A DNA stretch of 64,000 bases from Acidovorax sp. MR-S7 (GCF_000400995.2 NZ_DF238912.1:58461-122460), one strand, 5' to 3'; numbered from the stretch's first letter, positions 27,852-39,258 are shown. Program-made: numbers and translations. Notes: generated from the letters alone by a model not told the origin.

Positions 27852-28739
27852 CTAGGCGAACGCGGAGCGCACGGCCGCGAAGGCCGCCATCACCGGGCCG
27901 TCCTCGGCGCGGTGGGCCTGGGTGATGAACGACAGGTCGGCCGAGGTGGTGAGCTTGCGGACCACCACGGTGCCCTCCGTCTGCGCGGTTTTCAGCGCCA
28001 CCGAGTCCCGCGCCAGCGTGAGGCCCACGCCGGACTTGACGAGGCCGAGCATGGAGGCTTCCAGATCGACTTGCGCCACGATGTGCGGCTTGACGCCCGC
28101 CTGCGAGAACTTGCGCACCAGCATGCGGTGGTGCGTGGAGTGGGGCGGCGTCCAGATCCATGGCAGCGCCGCGATCTCCGCCCAGCCCTTGCCCTTGACG
28201 CGGTCGCGCCAGCCCTTGGGGGCCATGACGTAGTAGGTGAAGGACGTCAGCCGCAGGGCGAGGATGTCGTCCGCGTCCACCTCGTCGTTGCGCGGGCCGA
28301 GATAGTAGCCCGCGTCCAGCGCGCCGCTGCGCACCTGGCTCAGCACCCAGCCGGACATGCCGTGGCGCAGCACGGTCTGCACGCGCGGGTAGCGCTCGAC
28401 GAGGTGTTGCAGCGCCTGTCCGAGGCGGATGGTCTCGGGTGTCAGGACGGTGCCCATCGTCAGCCGGCCGGAGACGTCGCTCTGCATGTGTCCGGCGCGC
28501 CCCTCGAATTCGCCGATGGAAGCCAGTATCTTCTCTGCCAGCGGCAGCAGGACGGCGCCGCTCGCGCTGATCTTCAGGCCGCGCGAGGTGCGGTCGAACA
28601 GCGCGACCTTCAGGCTTTCTTCCAGCCCCTTGATCTGGAGGCTGACGGCGGGCTGCGTCAGATGCAGGCACTGCGCCGCCCGGGTCAGGTTGCCCTCCCG
28701 GGCGATGGCGACGAAGGCGCGGATGTGCTGGAGGTCCAT
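27852..28739 (-). CDS. LysR-family regulator
   Basis: This 295-residue protein has an N-terminal winged helix (MDLQHIRAFVAIAREGNLTRAAQCLHLTQPAVSLQIKGLEE) and a periplasmic-binding-like effector domain (SGRLTMGTVLTPETIRLG). It follows the CitE-like gene by 42 bp on the same strand, so it may be the last gene of that operon and regulate it or the RidA-DadA operon in front of it. Confidence 0.88.
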   Translation of the reverse strand: MDLQHIRAFVAIAREGNLTRAAQCLHLTQPAVSLQIKGLEESLKVALFDRTSRGLKISASGAVLLPLAEKILASIGEFEGRAGHMQSDVSGRLTMGTVLTPETIRLGQALQHLVERYPRVQTVLRHGMSGWVLSQVRSGALDAGYYLGPRNDEVDADDILALRLTSFTYYVMAPKGWRDRVKGKGWAEIAALPWIWTPPHSTHHRMLVRKFSQAGVKPHIVAQVDLEASMLGLVKSGVGLTLARDSVALKTAQTEGTVVVRKLTTSADLSFITQAHRAEDGPVMAAFAAVRSAFA

Positions 28740-28781
28740 GGGATTGGCAAAAGCGCGCGCCCGGCCGGGGCGGCGCGCGGG

Positions 28782-29606
28782 TCAACGGGCGCGGGCGAGC
28801 AGCTGGCGCGCCTGCTCCAGGACGGGGGCGTCCACCAGCTGTCCATCGACTTTAATGGCTGCGCCGCCCGCGTGCGCCGCGCCCTCGACCACGCGCCGTG
28901 CCCAGGCGAGGTCTTCGGCGGAAGGCGCGAAGAGCGCATTGATGGGGCCGACCTGCGACGGATGCACGCAGAGCTTGGCGCCGAAGCCGAAGCGTTGGGC
29001 CCGGCGGATTTCGCCCTGCAGCGCCTCGCCGTCGTCCAGCGCCGTGCACACCCCGTCGACGGGCGGTTCCAGGCCGGCGAGCCGGGAGTGCATGAGGATG
29101 AGCGAGCGGAAGTGGTGCAGCGGCACGTCGGCGTCGGTGATGCCCATGTCCAGCATCAGATCGACCGTGCCGAACATCATGCGGCGCACGGCCGGCGCGG
29201 CCGCGATGGCGTCGATGCGCGAGAAGCCCCGCAAGGTTTCCACGAGCAGGTAGAGGTCCTTGCCGGGCAGGGCATCGGCCAGGGTGCCCAAGGCCTGCAC
29301 GCAGTCCGGCTTGGGCACGACGATGCCGTGCAGGCCCAGCGTGGCGCAGAGGCGCACATCTTCACCGTGCCAGGGAGTGGCCCTGGCGTTGATGCGCACC
29401 AGCAATTGCATGCCCCGCGCATCGCATGCGGCCTTGAGGGCCGCTGCCTGCGCTGCGAGATGCGCGCGGGCCCGGTCCTTGTCGTCCGCGTTGACGGCGT
29501 CCTCCAGATCCACGATGACGGCATGGGCGCCCGTGTCCACGGCCTTGGAGAAGCGGTCGGGCCGGGTGGCGGGCACGTACAGGAAGGAATGCATGCGCGT
29601 GCTCAT
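28782..29606 (-). CDS. CitE-like HpcH/HpaI-family lyase
   Basis: The protein is 274 residues from ATG 29606, which overlaps the Bug gene stop (ATGA). It begins MSTRMHSFLYVPATRPDRFSKAVDTGAHAVIVDLEDAV, the CitE/malyl-CoA lyase opening, with the metal-binding acidic residues in VDLEDAV, LLVETLRGF and MMFGTVDLMLDMG. KLCVHPSQVGPINALFAPS is the family C-terminal signature. It likely cleaves a malyl- or citramalyl-CoA-type thioester. The adjacent CoA-transferase and Bug receptor suggest import, CoA activation and cleavage of a hydroxy-dicarboxylate. Confidence 0.85.
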   Translation of the reverse strand: MSTRMHSFLYVPATRPDRFSKAVDTGAHAVIVDLEDAVNADDKDRARAHLAAQAAALKAACDARGMQLLVRINARATPWHGEDVRLCATLGLHGIVVPKPDCVQALGTLADALPGKDLYLLVETLRGFSRIDAIAAAPAVRRMMFGTVDLMLDMGITDADVPLHHFRSLILMHSRLAGLEPPVDGVCTALDDGEALQGEIRRAQRFGFGAKLCVHPSQVGPINALFAPSAEDLAWARRVVEGAAHAGGAAIKVDGQLVDAPVLEQARQLLARAR

Positions 29607-30574
29607 TGGGGCTTGATGTGGGCGGCCTGGATCAACCCGCCCCACTTCTTGATTTCCGCATCGATGAACGCGCTCCAGTCCTTGGCGCTGCGCGGATCCG
29701 GCAGCAGCCCGCGCGCGAGCATCTGGTCGCGCACCTGCGGCGTGTTGACGATGCGGGCGACATCCGCGCCGATGCGCTCGACCACGGCGGGCGGAGTGCC
29801 CTTGGGAACCATCAGCCCGCCCCAGCTCACGGCTTCGAAATCCGGATAGCCGAGTTCGGCGATGGTGGGCACGTTCGGCAACTGGGGCATGCGTTCGCGC
29901 GTCGCAACCGCGATCGGGCGCACGGTGCCTGCCGCGATGTGGGGCAGGGCGGATGCGACGCTGTCGAACAGCAGCTCGACCTGGCCGCCAATCAGATCCT
30001 GCATGGCTGGTGCGCTGCCCTGGTAGGGAACGCCGACCAGATCCAGTCCGGCGCGGTGCCGGAACAATTCCAACGACAGGTGCTGCGTGGTGCCGATGGG
30101 TCCGCCGTGGGCGACCGAGACCTGCCCGGGCTTGCTGCGCGCGGCGGCGACCACGTCTTCCAGCGAGCGGTAGGGCGATTTGTTATTGGCCACCAGCATG
30201 ATCGGCCCGAGGTAGACGCCCGTCACCGGATCGAAGTCCTTGACGGGGTCGTAGGGCAGTTTGGGAAACAGGCCCGGGTTGATGCCGACGGTGGACGACG
30301 GCCCGAAGATGATGGTGTAGCCATCGGGGGCCGCGGCCTTGCCGGCCGCCATGGCGGGAATGCCCGCGCCGCCGCCCTTGTTTTCCACGAAGACCGATTG
30401 CTTCCACTGCTGGGTCAGCCCATCGGCCAGGATGCGGGCCGAAATGTCCAGCGCATTGCCGGGCGGCGTGGGCACGAGGATCCGTACAGGCTTGCTCGGC
30501 CAGTCGGTCTGGGCGTGCACGGCAGGCGCAAAGGCGAAGGCGGCGAGCAGCGCCAGGCAGGTTCTTTTGTCCAT
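29603..30574 (-). CDS. Bug/TctC-family tricarboxylate-type solute receptor
   Basis: This 323-residue protein has a signal peptide MDKRTCLALLAAFAFAPAVHA-Q and the Bug opening WPSKPVRILVPTPPGNALDISARILADGL. PDGYTIIFGPSSTVGINPGLF and YQGSAPAMQDLIGGQVELLFD are family blocks. It binds small carboxylates in the periplasm. No membrane TctA/TctB genes are adjacent, a common situation in these bacteria. Confidence 0.92.
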   Translation of the reverse strand: MDKRTCLALLAAFAFAPAVHAQTDWPSKPVRILVPTPPGNALDISARILADGLTQQWKQSVFVENKGGGAGIPAMAAGKAAAPDGYTIIFGPSSTVGINPGLFPKLPYDPVKDFDPVTGVYLGPIMLVANNKSPYRSLEDVVAAARSKPGQVSVAHGGPIGTTQHLSLELFRHRAGLDLVGVPYQGSAPAMQDLIGGQVELLFDSVASALPHIAAGTVRPIAVATRERMPQLPNVPTIAELGYPDFEAVSWGGLMVPKGTPPAVVERIGADVARIVNTPQVRDQMLARGLLPDPRSAKDWSAFIDAEIKKWGGLIQAAHIKPQ

Positions 30575-30616
30575 GGTTGTCTCCTTTGTTGTGAGAAGGG
30601 TGTGCCGGTCAGGGCC

Positions 30617-31831
30617 TCAAATCACGCCGGCGCTCCGGAGTTCGGCGCGCTCCTGCCCGGACAGGCCCAGCAGTTCGCCGAAGACGGCATCGTTGTGCGC
30701 GCCCAGCGGCTGCCCGAGCCACTCGATGCCGCCGGGCGTGCCGGACAGTTTGGGAATCACGTTCTGCACGGCGAGCGGCCCGATGCGTGAGTCGACCAGG
30801 GTAATGTTCTCGCGCAGCTTGTACTGCGGGTCTTCGAAAATGTCGGCCACGCTGTAGAGCGTGGCCGCGGGCACGCCGCCCGCATCGCATTCGGCGAGCA
30901 GCTCGGCGCAGTCGCGCTGCGCGGCCCATTCGGCCACGCAGGCGTTCACCGCGCCGCGTTCGGCCAGGCGCGCCTGCACCGTGCCCCAGGCCTGGTGCGA
31001 GGCCAGCTCGGGCCGTCCCATGACGTGGGCGAGGCGCTCGAAGATCTTGTCGTTCGTGCAGGCGATGGCCACCCACTTGCCGTCGCGCGTCTGGTAGTGG
31101 CTGTGCGGCACGACGTTGACCGTGTCGGCCCCCTGGCGCTCGCGCACCTCGCCGGTCTGGTGGTAGACCGGCACCATCTCGTCGAGCACGCGGAACATGG
31201 ACTCGTACAGCGCCAGGTCCACGCACTGGCCCTCGCCGGTCTGGTCGCGTGCGCGCAGCGCGAGCAGCACACCGATGGCGCCATACATGCCCGAGCCATA
31301 GTCCGCGAGCGATGTGGAGCCCGGTGTGACCGGCACCCGCCCTGGCTCCCCCGCGAGGTAGGCCAGGCCCGAGAACGCATGCGCCACGCGCGCGAAGCCG
31401 GGGCGGTTGCGGTACGGCCCTTCCTGGCCGTAGGCGGAGATGCGCACGAGGATGGCGCGCGGGTTGATCTTCTTGATCTCGTCGTAGCCCAGCCCCCAGC
31501 GCTCCAGCACGCCGGGGCGGAAGTTCTCCACCACCACGTCGCTGTGCGCGACCAGGTCACGCAGCAGGGCCTGCCCGCGCGCGTCGCGCAGGTTCAGCGT
31601 CACGCATTTCTTGTTGCGGCTTTCGTTGAGCCACATGAGCGTGTCGCCGCAGGCGGTGGGCGTGCCGAAGCGGCGCAGGGAGTCGCCCGTGCCGGGCGGT
31701 TCGACCTTGATGACCTCCGCGCCGAATTCGCCGAGGATGGTGGTGCAGAAAGGGCCGGCGACGAAGGTCCCCAGGTCGAGGACGCGGATGCCGGCCAGCG
31801 GCTTCTTGGAGGGGGCGTGTGCTTGTGTCAT
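30617..31831 (-). CDS. CaiB/BaiF (class III) CoA-transferase
   Basis: This 404-residue protein has the family opening KPLAGIRVLDLGTFVAGPFCTTILGEFGAEVIKVEPPGTGDSLR, the catalytic Asp region GQCVDLALYESMFRVLDEM, and NRPGFARVAHAFSGLAYLAGEPG. Class III enzymes move CoA between acids through an aspartyl anhydride. It is first in the operon CoA-transferase / Bug / CitE-like / LysR; spacing to the Bug gene is 42 bp. Confidence 0.92.
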   Translation of the reverse strand: MTQAHAPSKKPLAGIRVLDLGTFVAGPFCTTILGEFGAEVIKVEPPGTGDSLRRFGTPTACGDTLMWLNESRNKKCVTLNLRDARGQALLRDLVAHSDVVVENFRPGVLERWGLGYDEIKKINPRAILVRISAYGQEGPYRNRPGFARVAHAFSGLAYLAGEPGRVPVTPGSTSLADYGSGMYGAIGVLLALRARDQTGEGQCVDLALYESMFRVLDEMVPVYHQTGEVRERQGADTVNVVPHSHYQTRDGKWVAIACTNDKIFERLAHVMGRPELASHQAWGTVQARLAERGAVNACVAEWAAQRDCAELLAECDAGGVPAATLYSVADIFEDPQYKLRENITLVDSRIGPLAVQNVIPKLSGTPGGIEWLGQPLGAHNDAVFGELLGLSGQERAELRSAGVI

Positions 31832-31941
31832 GTCGGATTCCAGGGTGGAGGAATCCTATGAACACGCCCCTGCCGGCGTCCATTGAGTTGTTTTTAACTG
31901 CGCCATAAGTCCCGCAAATACCGCTGGCGCAGTGGGGCGCT

Positions 31942-32808
31942 TCAGCCGGCGGAGGCCGTCTCTCGCAGCAGCCAGGCGCGGAACGCCTGCAGCGCCGCCG
32001 TGGGCGGGCGCGACTTGAGGCGGCACAGCCAGTATTGCCCCAGCGCGACGGTGTGGCCGAAGGGCTGCGCCAGCCGGCCCTGGCGCAGCTCGCGCTCGAA
32101 CATGCGCACCGGCAGCAGCGCCACGCCCGCGCCCAGGGCGGCGGCCTCGGCCAGCGTGAGCGAAGAGTCGAACACCGCGCCGCGCAGCACCGGGCAGGGC
32201 GCGCCCGCGGCATCGAACCAGGCGGGCCACTCGTGGGCGCGGTAGCTGCGCAGCAGCACCTGGGCTGCCAGGTCGGCAGGGTGGTGCAGGCGCGCGGCCA
32301 GCTCGGGTGCGCACAGCGGCGCCAGCGGCGCGGGCAGGAGCCGCTCGGCATCGGTGCCGTGCCAGGCGCCGTCGCCGAAGCGGATGGCGCAGTCGAGCCC
32401 TTCGCCGGCCAGGTCCACGCGGTTGTTGTTGGTCAGCAGGCGCAGGTCCACGAACGGGTGGGCGTCCTGGAAGCCGCGCAGGCGCGGCAGCAGCCAGCCC
32501 ACGGCGAAGGTGCCTACCACCCCCACGGTCAGCACCTCGCGCGGGCGTGCGTCGGCCATGCGGGCCAGGGCCTGCGCCATGCGCGCGAAGCTCTCCGTCA
32601 GCACGGGCACGAGCTGCAGGCCCTCGTCCGTCAGCGCCAGCCCGCGCGGCAGGCGGCGGAACAGCGGCTTGCCCAGCCGTTCTTCCAGGTTGCGGATGTG
32701 CTGGCTCACGGCCGTCTGCGTCACATTCAGCTCCTCGGCCGCGCGCGTCAGGTTCAGGTGGCGGGCTGCAGCCTCGAAGGCGCGCAGAGCGTTCAGCGGC
32801 AGGTGCAT
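31942..32808 (-). CDS. LysR-family regulator (GcvA/AmpR-like), divergent from beta-lactamase
   Basis: This 288-residue protein begins MHLPLNALRAFEAAARHLNLTRAAEELNVTQTAVSQHIRNLEERLGKPLFRR, the AmpR/GcvA branch opening. The effector domain has VGTFAVGWLLPRL and DLAGEGLDCAIRFGDGAWHG. It is divergent from a class A beta-lactamase across 103 bp, the arrangement of AmpR/PenR-controlled enzymes. Control of the lactamase is inferred from this arrangement. Confidence 0.88.
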   Translation of the reverse strand: MHLPLNALRAFEAAARHLNLTRAAEELNVTQTAVSQHIRNLEERLGKPLFRRLPRGLALTDEGLQLVPVLTESFARMAQALARMADARPREVLTVGVVGTFAVGWLLPRLRGFQDAHPFVDLRLLTNNNRVDLAGEGLDCAIRFGDGAWHGTDAERLLPAPLAPLCAPELAARLHHPADLAAQVLLRSYRAHEWPAWFDAAGAPCPVLRGAVFDSSLTLAEAAALGAGVALLPVRMFERELRQGRLAQPFGHTVALGQYWLCRLKSRPPTAALQAFRAWLLRETASAG

Positions 32809-32911
32809 GGGTGCAGTTTTTTTGGGGTCTGGGCGCGATTATTGTCGATGGTCAGGCGACCGTGGCACCGCTATCGTCGCGCCATTCCAACCCAGGAATC
32901 AAGGAAAAAAT

Positions 32912-33785
32912 ATGCAAAGACGGATGGTGATGGCGGGTGTGGCGCTGCTGCCGCTGTGGGGCTGCACACAGCCCAGGACCAAGAAAAACAGGGGGGAAGC
33001 CACGGCCCTGTTCGAGCGCGAGGCGCGCCGCCTGGAGGCACGCTTGGGTGGCCGGCTGGGCATGGCGGTGCTCGATACGGACACCGGCGCATTCGCCGCG
33101 CACCGGGGCGGCGAGCGCTTCGCGCTGTGCAGCACCTTCAAGCTGCTGCTGGCGGCGCAGATCCTGCGCCGCGTGGACGAGCGGCGCGAGCGCCTGGATG
33201 CACGCGTGCACTTCGGCTGGGGCGACCTCGTGGAATATTCGCCTCGCACCGAACCGCATGCGGGCGGCGCGGGCATGACGGTGGCCGAACTCTGCGAGGC
33301 CGCCATGGTGCTGAGCGACAACACCGCCGCCAACCTGCTGCTGCGCCGCCAGGGCGGGCCCGAGGGGCTGACGGCCTGGCTGCGCACGCTGGGCGACGCG
33401 CACACGCGGCTGGACCGCACCGAGCCCGCGCTCAATGACGTGCCGCCCGGCGAGGTGCGCGACACCACCACGCCGCTGGCCATGGCGCGCACCCTGCAGA
33501 CGCTGGTGCTGGGCGATGCGCTGGCGCCGGCCTCGCGCGAGCGGCTGCAGGGCTGGCTGCTGGGCAACCTGACGGGCGACAGGCGCCTGCGCGCGGGCAT
33601 GCCGCCTGGCTGGCGCGTGGGGGAAAAGACGGGGACGGCACAGGGCACAGGCAACGACGCGGGCGTGGTCTGGCCCGCGCAAGGTGCGCCGGCCGTGGTG
33701 GCCTGCTACCTCACCGAATGCCCGGGCGCGCCGGCGCTGCGCGATGCGGCCATCGCCGAGGCCGGAGCGCTCGCGGCCGCCTGGC

Positions 33786-33799
<14 letters not shown>
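32912..33799 (+). CDS. Class A beta-lactamase
   Basis: The protein is 295 residues from ATG 32912 (AAGGA upstream). All class A motifs are present: Ser74-Thr-Phe-Lys77 (CSTFK), Ser135-Asp-Asn (SDN), omega-loop Arg169-x-Glu171-x-x-Leu-Asn (RTEPALND) and Lys239-Thr-Gly. A cysteine precedes the catalytic serine, as in PenA/L2-like enzymes; no partner Cys follows KTG. The N-terminus MQRRMVMAGVALLPLWGC suggests a lipoprotein (Cys18), although Trp at -2 is unusual. It hydrolyses beta-lactams in the periplasm; spectrum unknown. Its 3' end overlaps argA convergently by 14 bp. Confidence 0.94.
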
Positions 33800-35132
<1,333 letters not shown>

Positions 35133-35189
35133 GGCGTGGGGCTGCAAAAGCGGAGCGCGCAGTGTAGCGGCTGCATGGGGCCTGGATTT

Positions 35190-35290
35190 GATGCTATCGA
35201 TACAATAGCTGGCTGCGCTTGCTGCAAGCGCACATGAGGCGATTTTTCCGATGAAAGCGCCGCGCGCCAAGCGCCAGCAGCTATGGAAAT
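35190..35290. repeat. Short intergenic repeat, copy 3 (compound)
   Basis: ACAATAGCTGGCTGCGCTTG CTGCAAGCGC is followed ~60 bp on by CCAAGCGCCAGCAGCTATGG. These are two opposed arms of the family seen at 1921, 52392, 54179 and 56723. Confidence 0.55.
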
Positions 35291-35417
35291 GCTAGCGCCT
35301 GTTGCGCGGCCCCCACGCGGGCGGCGACGCCGCGGCGGTAAACCCGCTGGCGGTTCTTGCCGATAATGCTATACATTTTGAAACGACTTGCGGCCGTGAT
35401 GCCCGGAGAGCCATGCG

Positions 35418-37338
35418 ATGACGCCCGACCAGCCCGTGGGTGAGGTGCCCGAAGGAGCCCGCTCCGCGGCTTTGCCGTGGCATGCGCGCATCGACGTGCC
35501 GCTTACCCTGCTGATCGTGCTGGTGTGCGGCGCCCTCATCGCCGGGCTTTGGCTGACCACGCTGCAGCGCATCCTGTCCGAGCGCGAGCAGGCGGTGGCC
35601 GCGGCGATGAAGTCCAACTCCAACCTGGCCATCGCCTTTGAGCAGCAGGTGTTCCGCACGCTGAAGTCCGCCGAGCAGGTGGCCGCCTTCGTGCGCGAGC
35701 AGTACCGGCGGGAGGGCTCCAGCATCGACCTGGGGCAGTGGGTGATGCAGCACGTCATCCGCGAGTCGATGTTCAACATCGTCAGCGTGGTGGACGCCAG
35801 CGGCGCCATCGTCAGCAGCAGCCTGCCGACGGGACACGTGAACTATGCCGACCGTGCCTTCTTCCAGGCGCAGCAGCGCGCCGAGAGCGACGAGCTGTAC
35901 GTGAGTGCGCCGGTGCTCGGCCGCGTGACGGGCCGCTGGCAGATCCCCATGTCCATGCGCATCACGCGGCCCGACGGCGGCTTCGGCGGCGTGGTGGTGG
36001 TGTCGGTCGATCCGGTGAACTTCACCGACTTCTACCGCCAGGCCGACCTGGGCGGCCAGGGCCTGCTGGAGCTGGCGGGCACCGACGGCATCGTGCGCGG
36101 CCGCAAGACCGGCGGGCAGGCCAGCTTCGGCGGCGACGCGCAGGGCCTGGCGTGGTTCCAGCGCCAGGCGTTCGATTCCGAGGGCGGCTTCGTCGACGGC
36201 GGCGAGGGAGTGGATGGCGTGGCCCGCATCCTCAGCTACCGCGCCGTGGCTGGCTACCCGCTGATGGTGGCCGTGGGCACGGCCTACGACGACGAGATGG
36301 CGCCCGTGCTGCAGCGGCGCGCCGTGTACCTGGTGATGACGGCCTGCGCCAGCGTGGCGCTGCTGGTCTTCGCCGCCGTGCTGATCCTGGTGCTGCGGCG
36401 CCAGCGCGCCGTGGCCGATGCGCTGCGCACCAGCGAGGCGCTGTTCCGCGCCACCTTCCACCAGGCGGCCATGGGCATCGCGCACATCGCGCCGGACGGA
36501 CGCATCCTGGGCGCCAACGACAAGTTCTGCCGCATGCTGGGCTACAGCGGCGACGAACTGCGCAAGCGCACGGTGTTCGAGCTCAGCGACATGGACCGGC
36601 GCGAGGAGGCGCGGCAGTTCCTGGCGCACCGGCTGTCCGCCCACGCGGCGGTCTTCTCGCCCGAGATGGAGAAGACCTACCGGCGCAAGGACGGCACGGT
36701 GCTGTGGGTATGCGAGGCGCTCGGCGTGGTGCGCGACATTCAGGGGCGGCCCGAGTTCCTGGTGGCAGTCACGCAGGACATCACGGCCCGCAAGGACCTG
36801 GAGGCACGGCTGTCGCACGACGCGCTGCACGACGCGCTCACCGGGCTGCCCAACCGCGTGATGTTCCATGACCGGCTCTCGCAGGTGCTGGAGTCCGCAC
36901 CGCTACGGCCGCCGCGCGGCGGTGCTGTACATCGACCTGGACGGTTTCAAGGCCGTCAACGACAGCCGCGGCCATGCGGCCGGCGACGCCCTGCTGCAGC
37001 AGGTGGCGCGGCGCTTGGAGGACTGCGTGCGTGCGGAGGACACGGTCTCGCGCTTCGGCGGCGACGAGTTCGGCATCGTGCTGGCCACGGTGAACCGGGA
37101 GCAGGACTGCGAGACCATCGCCCTCAAGGTCATCCAGGCCCTGTCGATGCCGTTCCAGCTGCAGGGCGATGCGGTGAGCATCTCGGCCAGCGCGGGTGCG
37201 GCGCTCTACCCCCTGCACGGCACCGACGCCGAGACCCTGGTGGCCCACGCCGACCGCGCTATGTACGCGGCCAAGCACCTGGGCAAGAACCGCTTCAGCT
37301 GGGAGCCCTCGCCGCGCGGCAATGCGCAGCGGTTCTGA
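35418..37338 (+). pseudogene. Membrane-bound PAS-GGDEF diguanylate cyclase, apparent frameshift near 36900
   Basis: Start 35418 has GGAGA upstream. Two membrane helices (~25-48 and ~305-330) flank an extracytoplasmic Cache-like sensor (~60-295). A PAS domain follows (SEALFRATFHQAAMGIAHIAPDGRILGAND), then the GGDEF domain (HDALHDALTGLPNRVMFHDRL). After VLESA at ~36898 the frame shifts by one base; the other frame continues RRAAVLYIDLDGFKAVNDSRGH to a stop at 37338. The active site RFGGDEFG is intact, and an inhibitory I-site RAED lies five residues before it. There is no EAL domain. An extra C, or two lost bases, explains the shift; sequencing error is possible. If real, no cyclase is made. 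Confidence 0.82.
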
Positions 37339-37373
37339 GGGAGTGCTATCGAATCAGGAGCTGGTCGCGCCTG

Positions 37374-38528
37374 CTATTCCAAGGTTCCCAAGGTGATGGG
37401 TACCACGGACAAGGACAGTCCAGCGCAGGCAGCTACGGTTCTGATAGCGCCTGCCCGCCGCCGCGGGAGCGCGTCGCGCCGGCGCAGGCCCCAGCGCTCC
37501 ACCGTGTGGTACGACAGCGCAGCGAGCAGCAGCGAAACCGCCAGCCCCAGCACCACCACGGCGGGCCAGGGCAGGTCGGCGCGCAGGTAGCGCACCACCG
37601 GGTAGTGCCACAGGTACACGCCGTAGGACAGCCGGCCCAGCAGCACCAGCGCCGGTGCGCCCAGCGCCTCGTACACCGCGCCGCGGCGCTGCAGCACGGC
37701 CACCAGCACCAGCAGGGTGGCGCATTCCACCACCGTCATGCCCCAGACCATGGCGTTCATGTCGTCCCAGCTCTGGGCCATGAGCAGCGGCACGGCCAGC
37801 ACCAGCCACATGCAATGCGCCAGCCGCTGGCGCAGCCAGAGGAACCAGGCCGGCTGCTCCAGCACCAGGGCGGCCAGCAGGCTGCCCATCAGCAGCCCCG
37901 TGGCGCGCGTGTCGAAGCGGAAGAACACCTCGTAGAACTGCTGGCCTTGCGCCACCCACAGCACGCGCCAGGCCCAGCCCAGCAGCCACAGCCCCAGCAC
38001 CGGGCGCCACAGCTGCCCCGGCGGCGAAAAGCGCACCAGCAGCACGAGCAGCGGCGGCCAGGCGAGGTAGAAATGCTCCTCCACCGACAGCGACCACATG
38101 TGCAGCAGCGTGTCCGGGCTGTCGAAGAAGGCGATGCCGTAGTCCGCCAGGTAGAGCAGCGACACCAGCGCATCGGAATAGACGTCCGCCAGGCCGGGCC
38201 ACAGCAGCGGCGCGAACGCGCAGTACGCCAGCAGGAACAGCGCTAGCGCCGGCATCAGCCGGTACAGGCGCCGGCGGCAGAAGCGCCAGTAGTCGATACG
38301 GCCCTCGCGGCGCAGTTCCTGCAGCAGCAGCGAGGTGATGAGAAAGCCGCTGAGCACGAAGAACAGATCCACCCCGTAGAACGCGCCGTCGAACATCGGC
38401 GCGTGTGCGTGCGAGAGGATCACCAGGACGATGGCCACGCCGCGCAGCCCGTCCAGCGCGGGGTTGTAGGGAAGGGCGGCCGGGCCGCCCGCATGAGGGG
38501 GATTGCTGTTGTTCTTGGTGTGCGCCAA
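37374..38528 (-). CDS. Acyltransferase family 3 (OafA/YrhL-like) membrane protein
   Basis: This 384-residue protein has NPALDGLRGVAIVLVILSHAHAPMFDGAFYGVDLFFVLSGFLITSLLLQEL, the family signature with catalytic His in SHAHA and the R/K-rich FCRRRLYRLMPAL loop. About ten membrane segments follow. It is expected to O-acylate surface carbohydrate. The gene's 3' end and the 36-bp gap after the cyclase hold a degenerate repeat copy. Substrate unknown. Confidence 0.9.
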   Translation of the reverse strand: MAHTKNNSNPPHAGGPAALPYNPALDGLRGVAIVLVILSHAHAPMFDGAFYGVDLFFVLSGFLITSLLLQELRREGRIDYWRFCRRRLYRLMPALALFLLAYCAFAPLLWPGLADVYSDALVSLLYLADYGIAFFDSPDTLLHMWSLSVEEHFYLAWPPLLVLLVRFSPPGQLWRPVLGLWLLGWAWRVLWVAQGQQFYEVFFRFDTRATGLLMGSLLAALVLEQPAWFLWLRQRLAHCMWLVLAVPLLMAQSWDDMNAMVWGMTVVECATLLVLVAVLQRRGAVYEALGAPALVLLGRLSYGVYLWHYPVVRYLRADLPWPAVVVLGLAVSLLLAALSYHTVERWGLRRRDALPRRRAGAIRTVAACAGLSLSVVPITLGTLE

Positions 38529-38652
38529 AACCTGAAACTCCGTTGACGGCGCCGGGCGCGCAGGTCCCGGCGAAGCGGCGGATTCTAGAGAAAATCAGGG
38601 GTTGCGCGGATTGCCAAGTGTTAATGGGACGATGTCCTACAGGGCGCCACGA

Positions 38653-39258
38653 TCAGGGCACAGCGGACTCCAGGGCGAACAGCGGCACGTCGGCCCGGCG
38701 GCTCAGCCACACGCCGCCGCCCATCTCCCGCGCATGCTCCGACAGCCCCCGCCGGTACAGCGACGCGCGGTGGCGGAACAGGCGCGGGTCGGTCAGCGTC
38801 TCGTCGATGATGTCCTGCTCGTAGTCCTCGCGCGTGACCGCCTCCACGTACAGCGCGCCCTGGCACAGCCGGCCCAGGTTGGCCAGCGCGGCCTTCAGGT
38901 CGGCCGGGCCCAGGTAGGGCAGCACGCCCTGGCAGATGACGAAGTCGAAGGGCGCCGTGGCCCGGTAGTCGACCACCGAGCCGCGCTCCCAGCCGTAGCG
39001 CTGGCACAGGTAGTCGCTGTACTCCACGCCATGGTAGGCCGCGCCGGGAAAGTGCCGCTCCACCGCCTCGCGCCACAGGCCGATGCCGCAGCCCACGTCC
39101 AGCACGCGCCGCACCGGCACGCGCAGGTACTGCAGGTAGGCGCAGACGAAGTTGCCCAGCCGCTGCGTGTGCTGCGCGTCCACCACACGGGTTTTCTTGT
39201 CGAAGTAGTAGCGCTGGTAATACGCCTCGTCGAACCATTCATCGCTTGCCGATTGCAC
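38653..39258 (-). CDS. Class I SAM-dependent methyltransferase
   Basis: This 201-residue protein has SAM motif I VRRVLDVGCGIGLWREAVERHFPGAAYHGVEYSDY and motif post-II FDFVICQGVLPYLGPADLKAAL. There is no substrate-specific signature. It follows the Dnr-like gene by 34 bp on the same strand and could be read from the nir transcript, but a link to denitrification is not supported by sequence. Confidence 0.85.
   Translation of the reverse strand: MQSASDEWFDEAYYQRYYFDKKTRVVDAQHTQRLGNFVCAYLQYLRVPVRRVLDVGCGIGLWREAVERHFPGAAYHGVEYSDYLCQRYGWERGSVVDYRATAPFDFVICQGVLPYLGPADLKAALANLGRLCQGALYVEAVTREDYEQDIIDETLTDPRLFRHRASLYRRGLSEHAREMGGGVWLSRRADVPLFALESAVP

Noticed and set aside
38653..39258. Methyltransferase as a tenth denitrification gene
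   Set aside because: It follows the dnr-like gene on the same strand, but nothing in its sequence ties it to heme d1 or nitrite metabolism.
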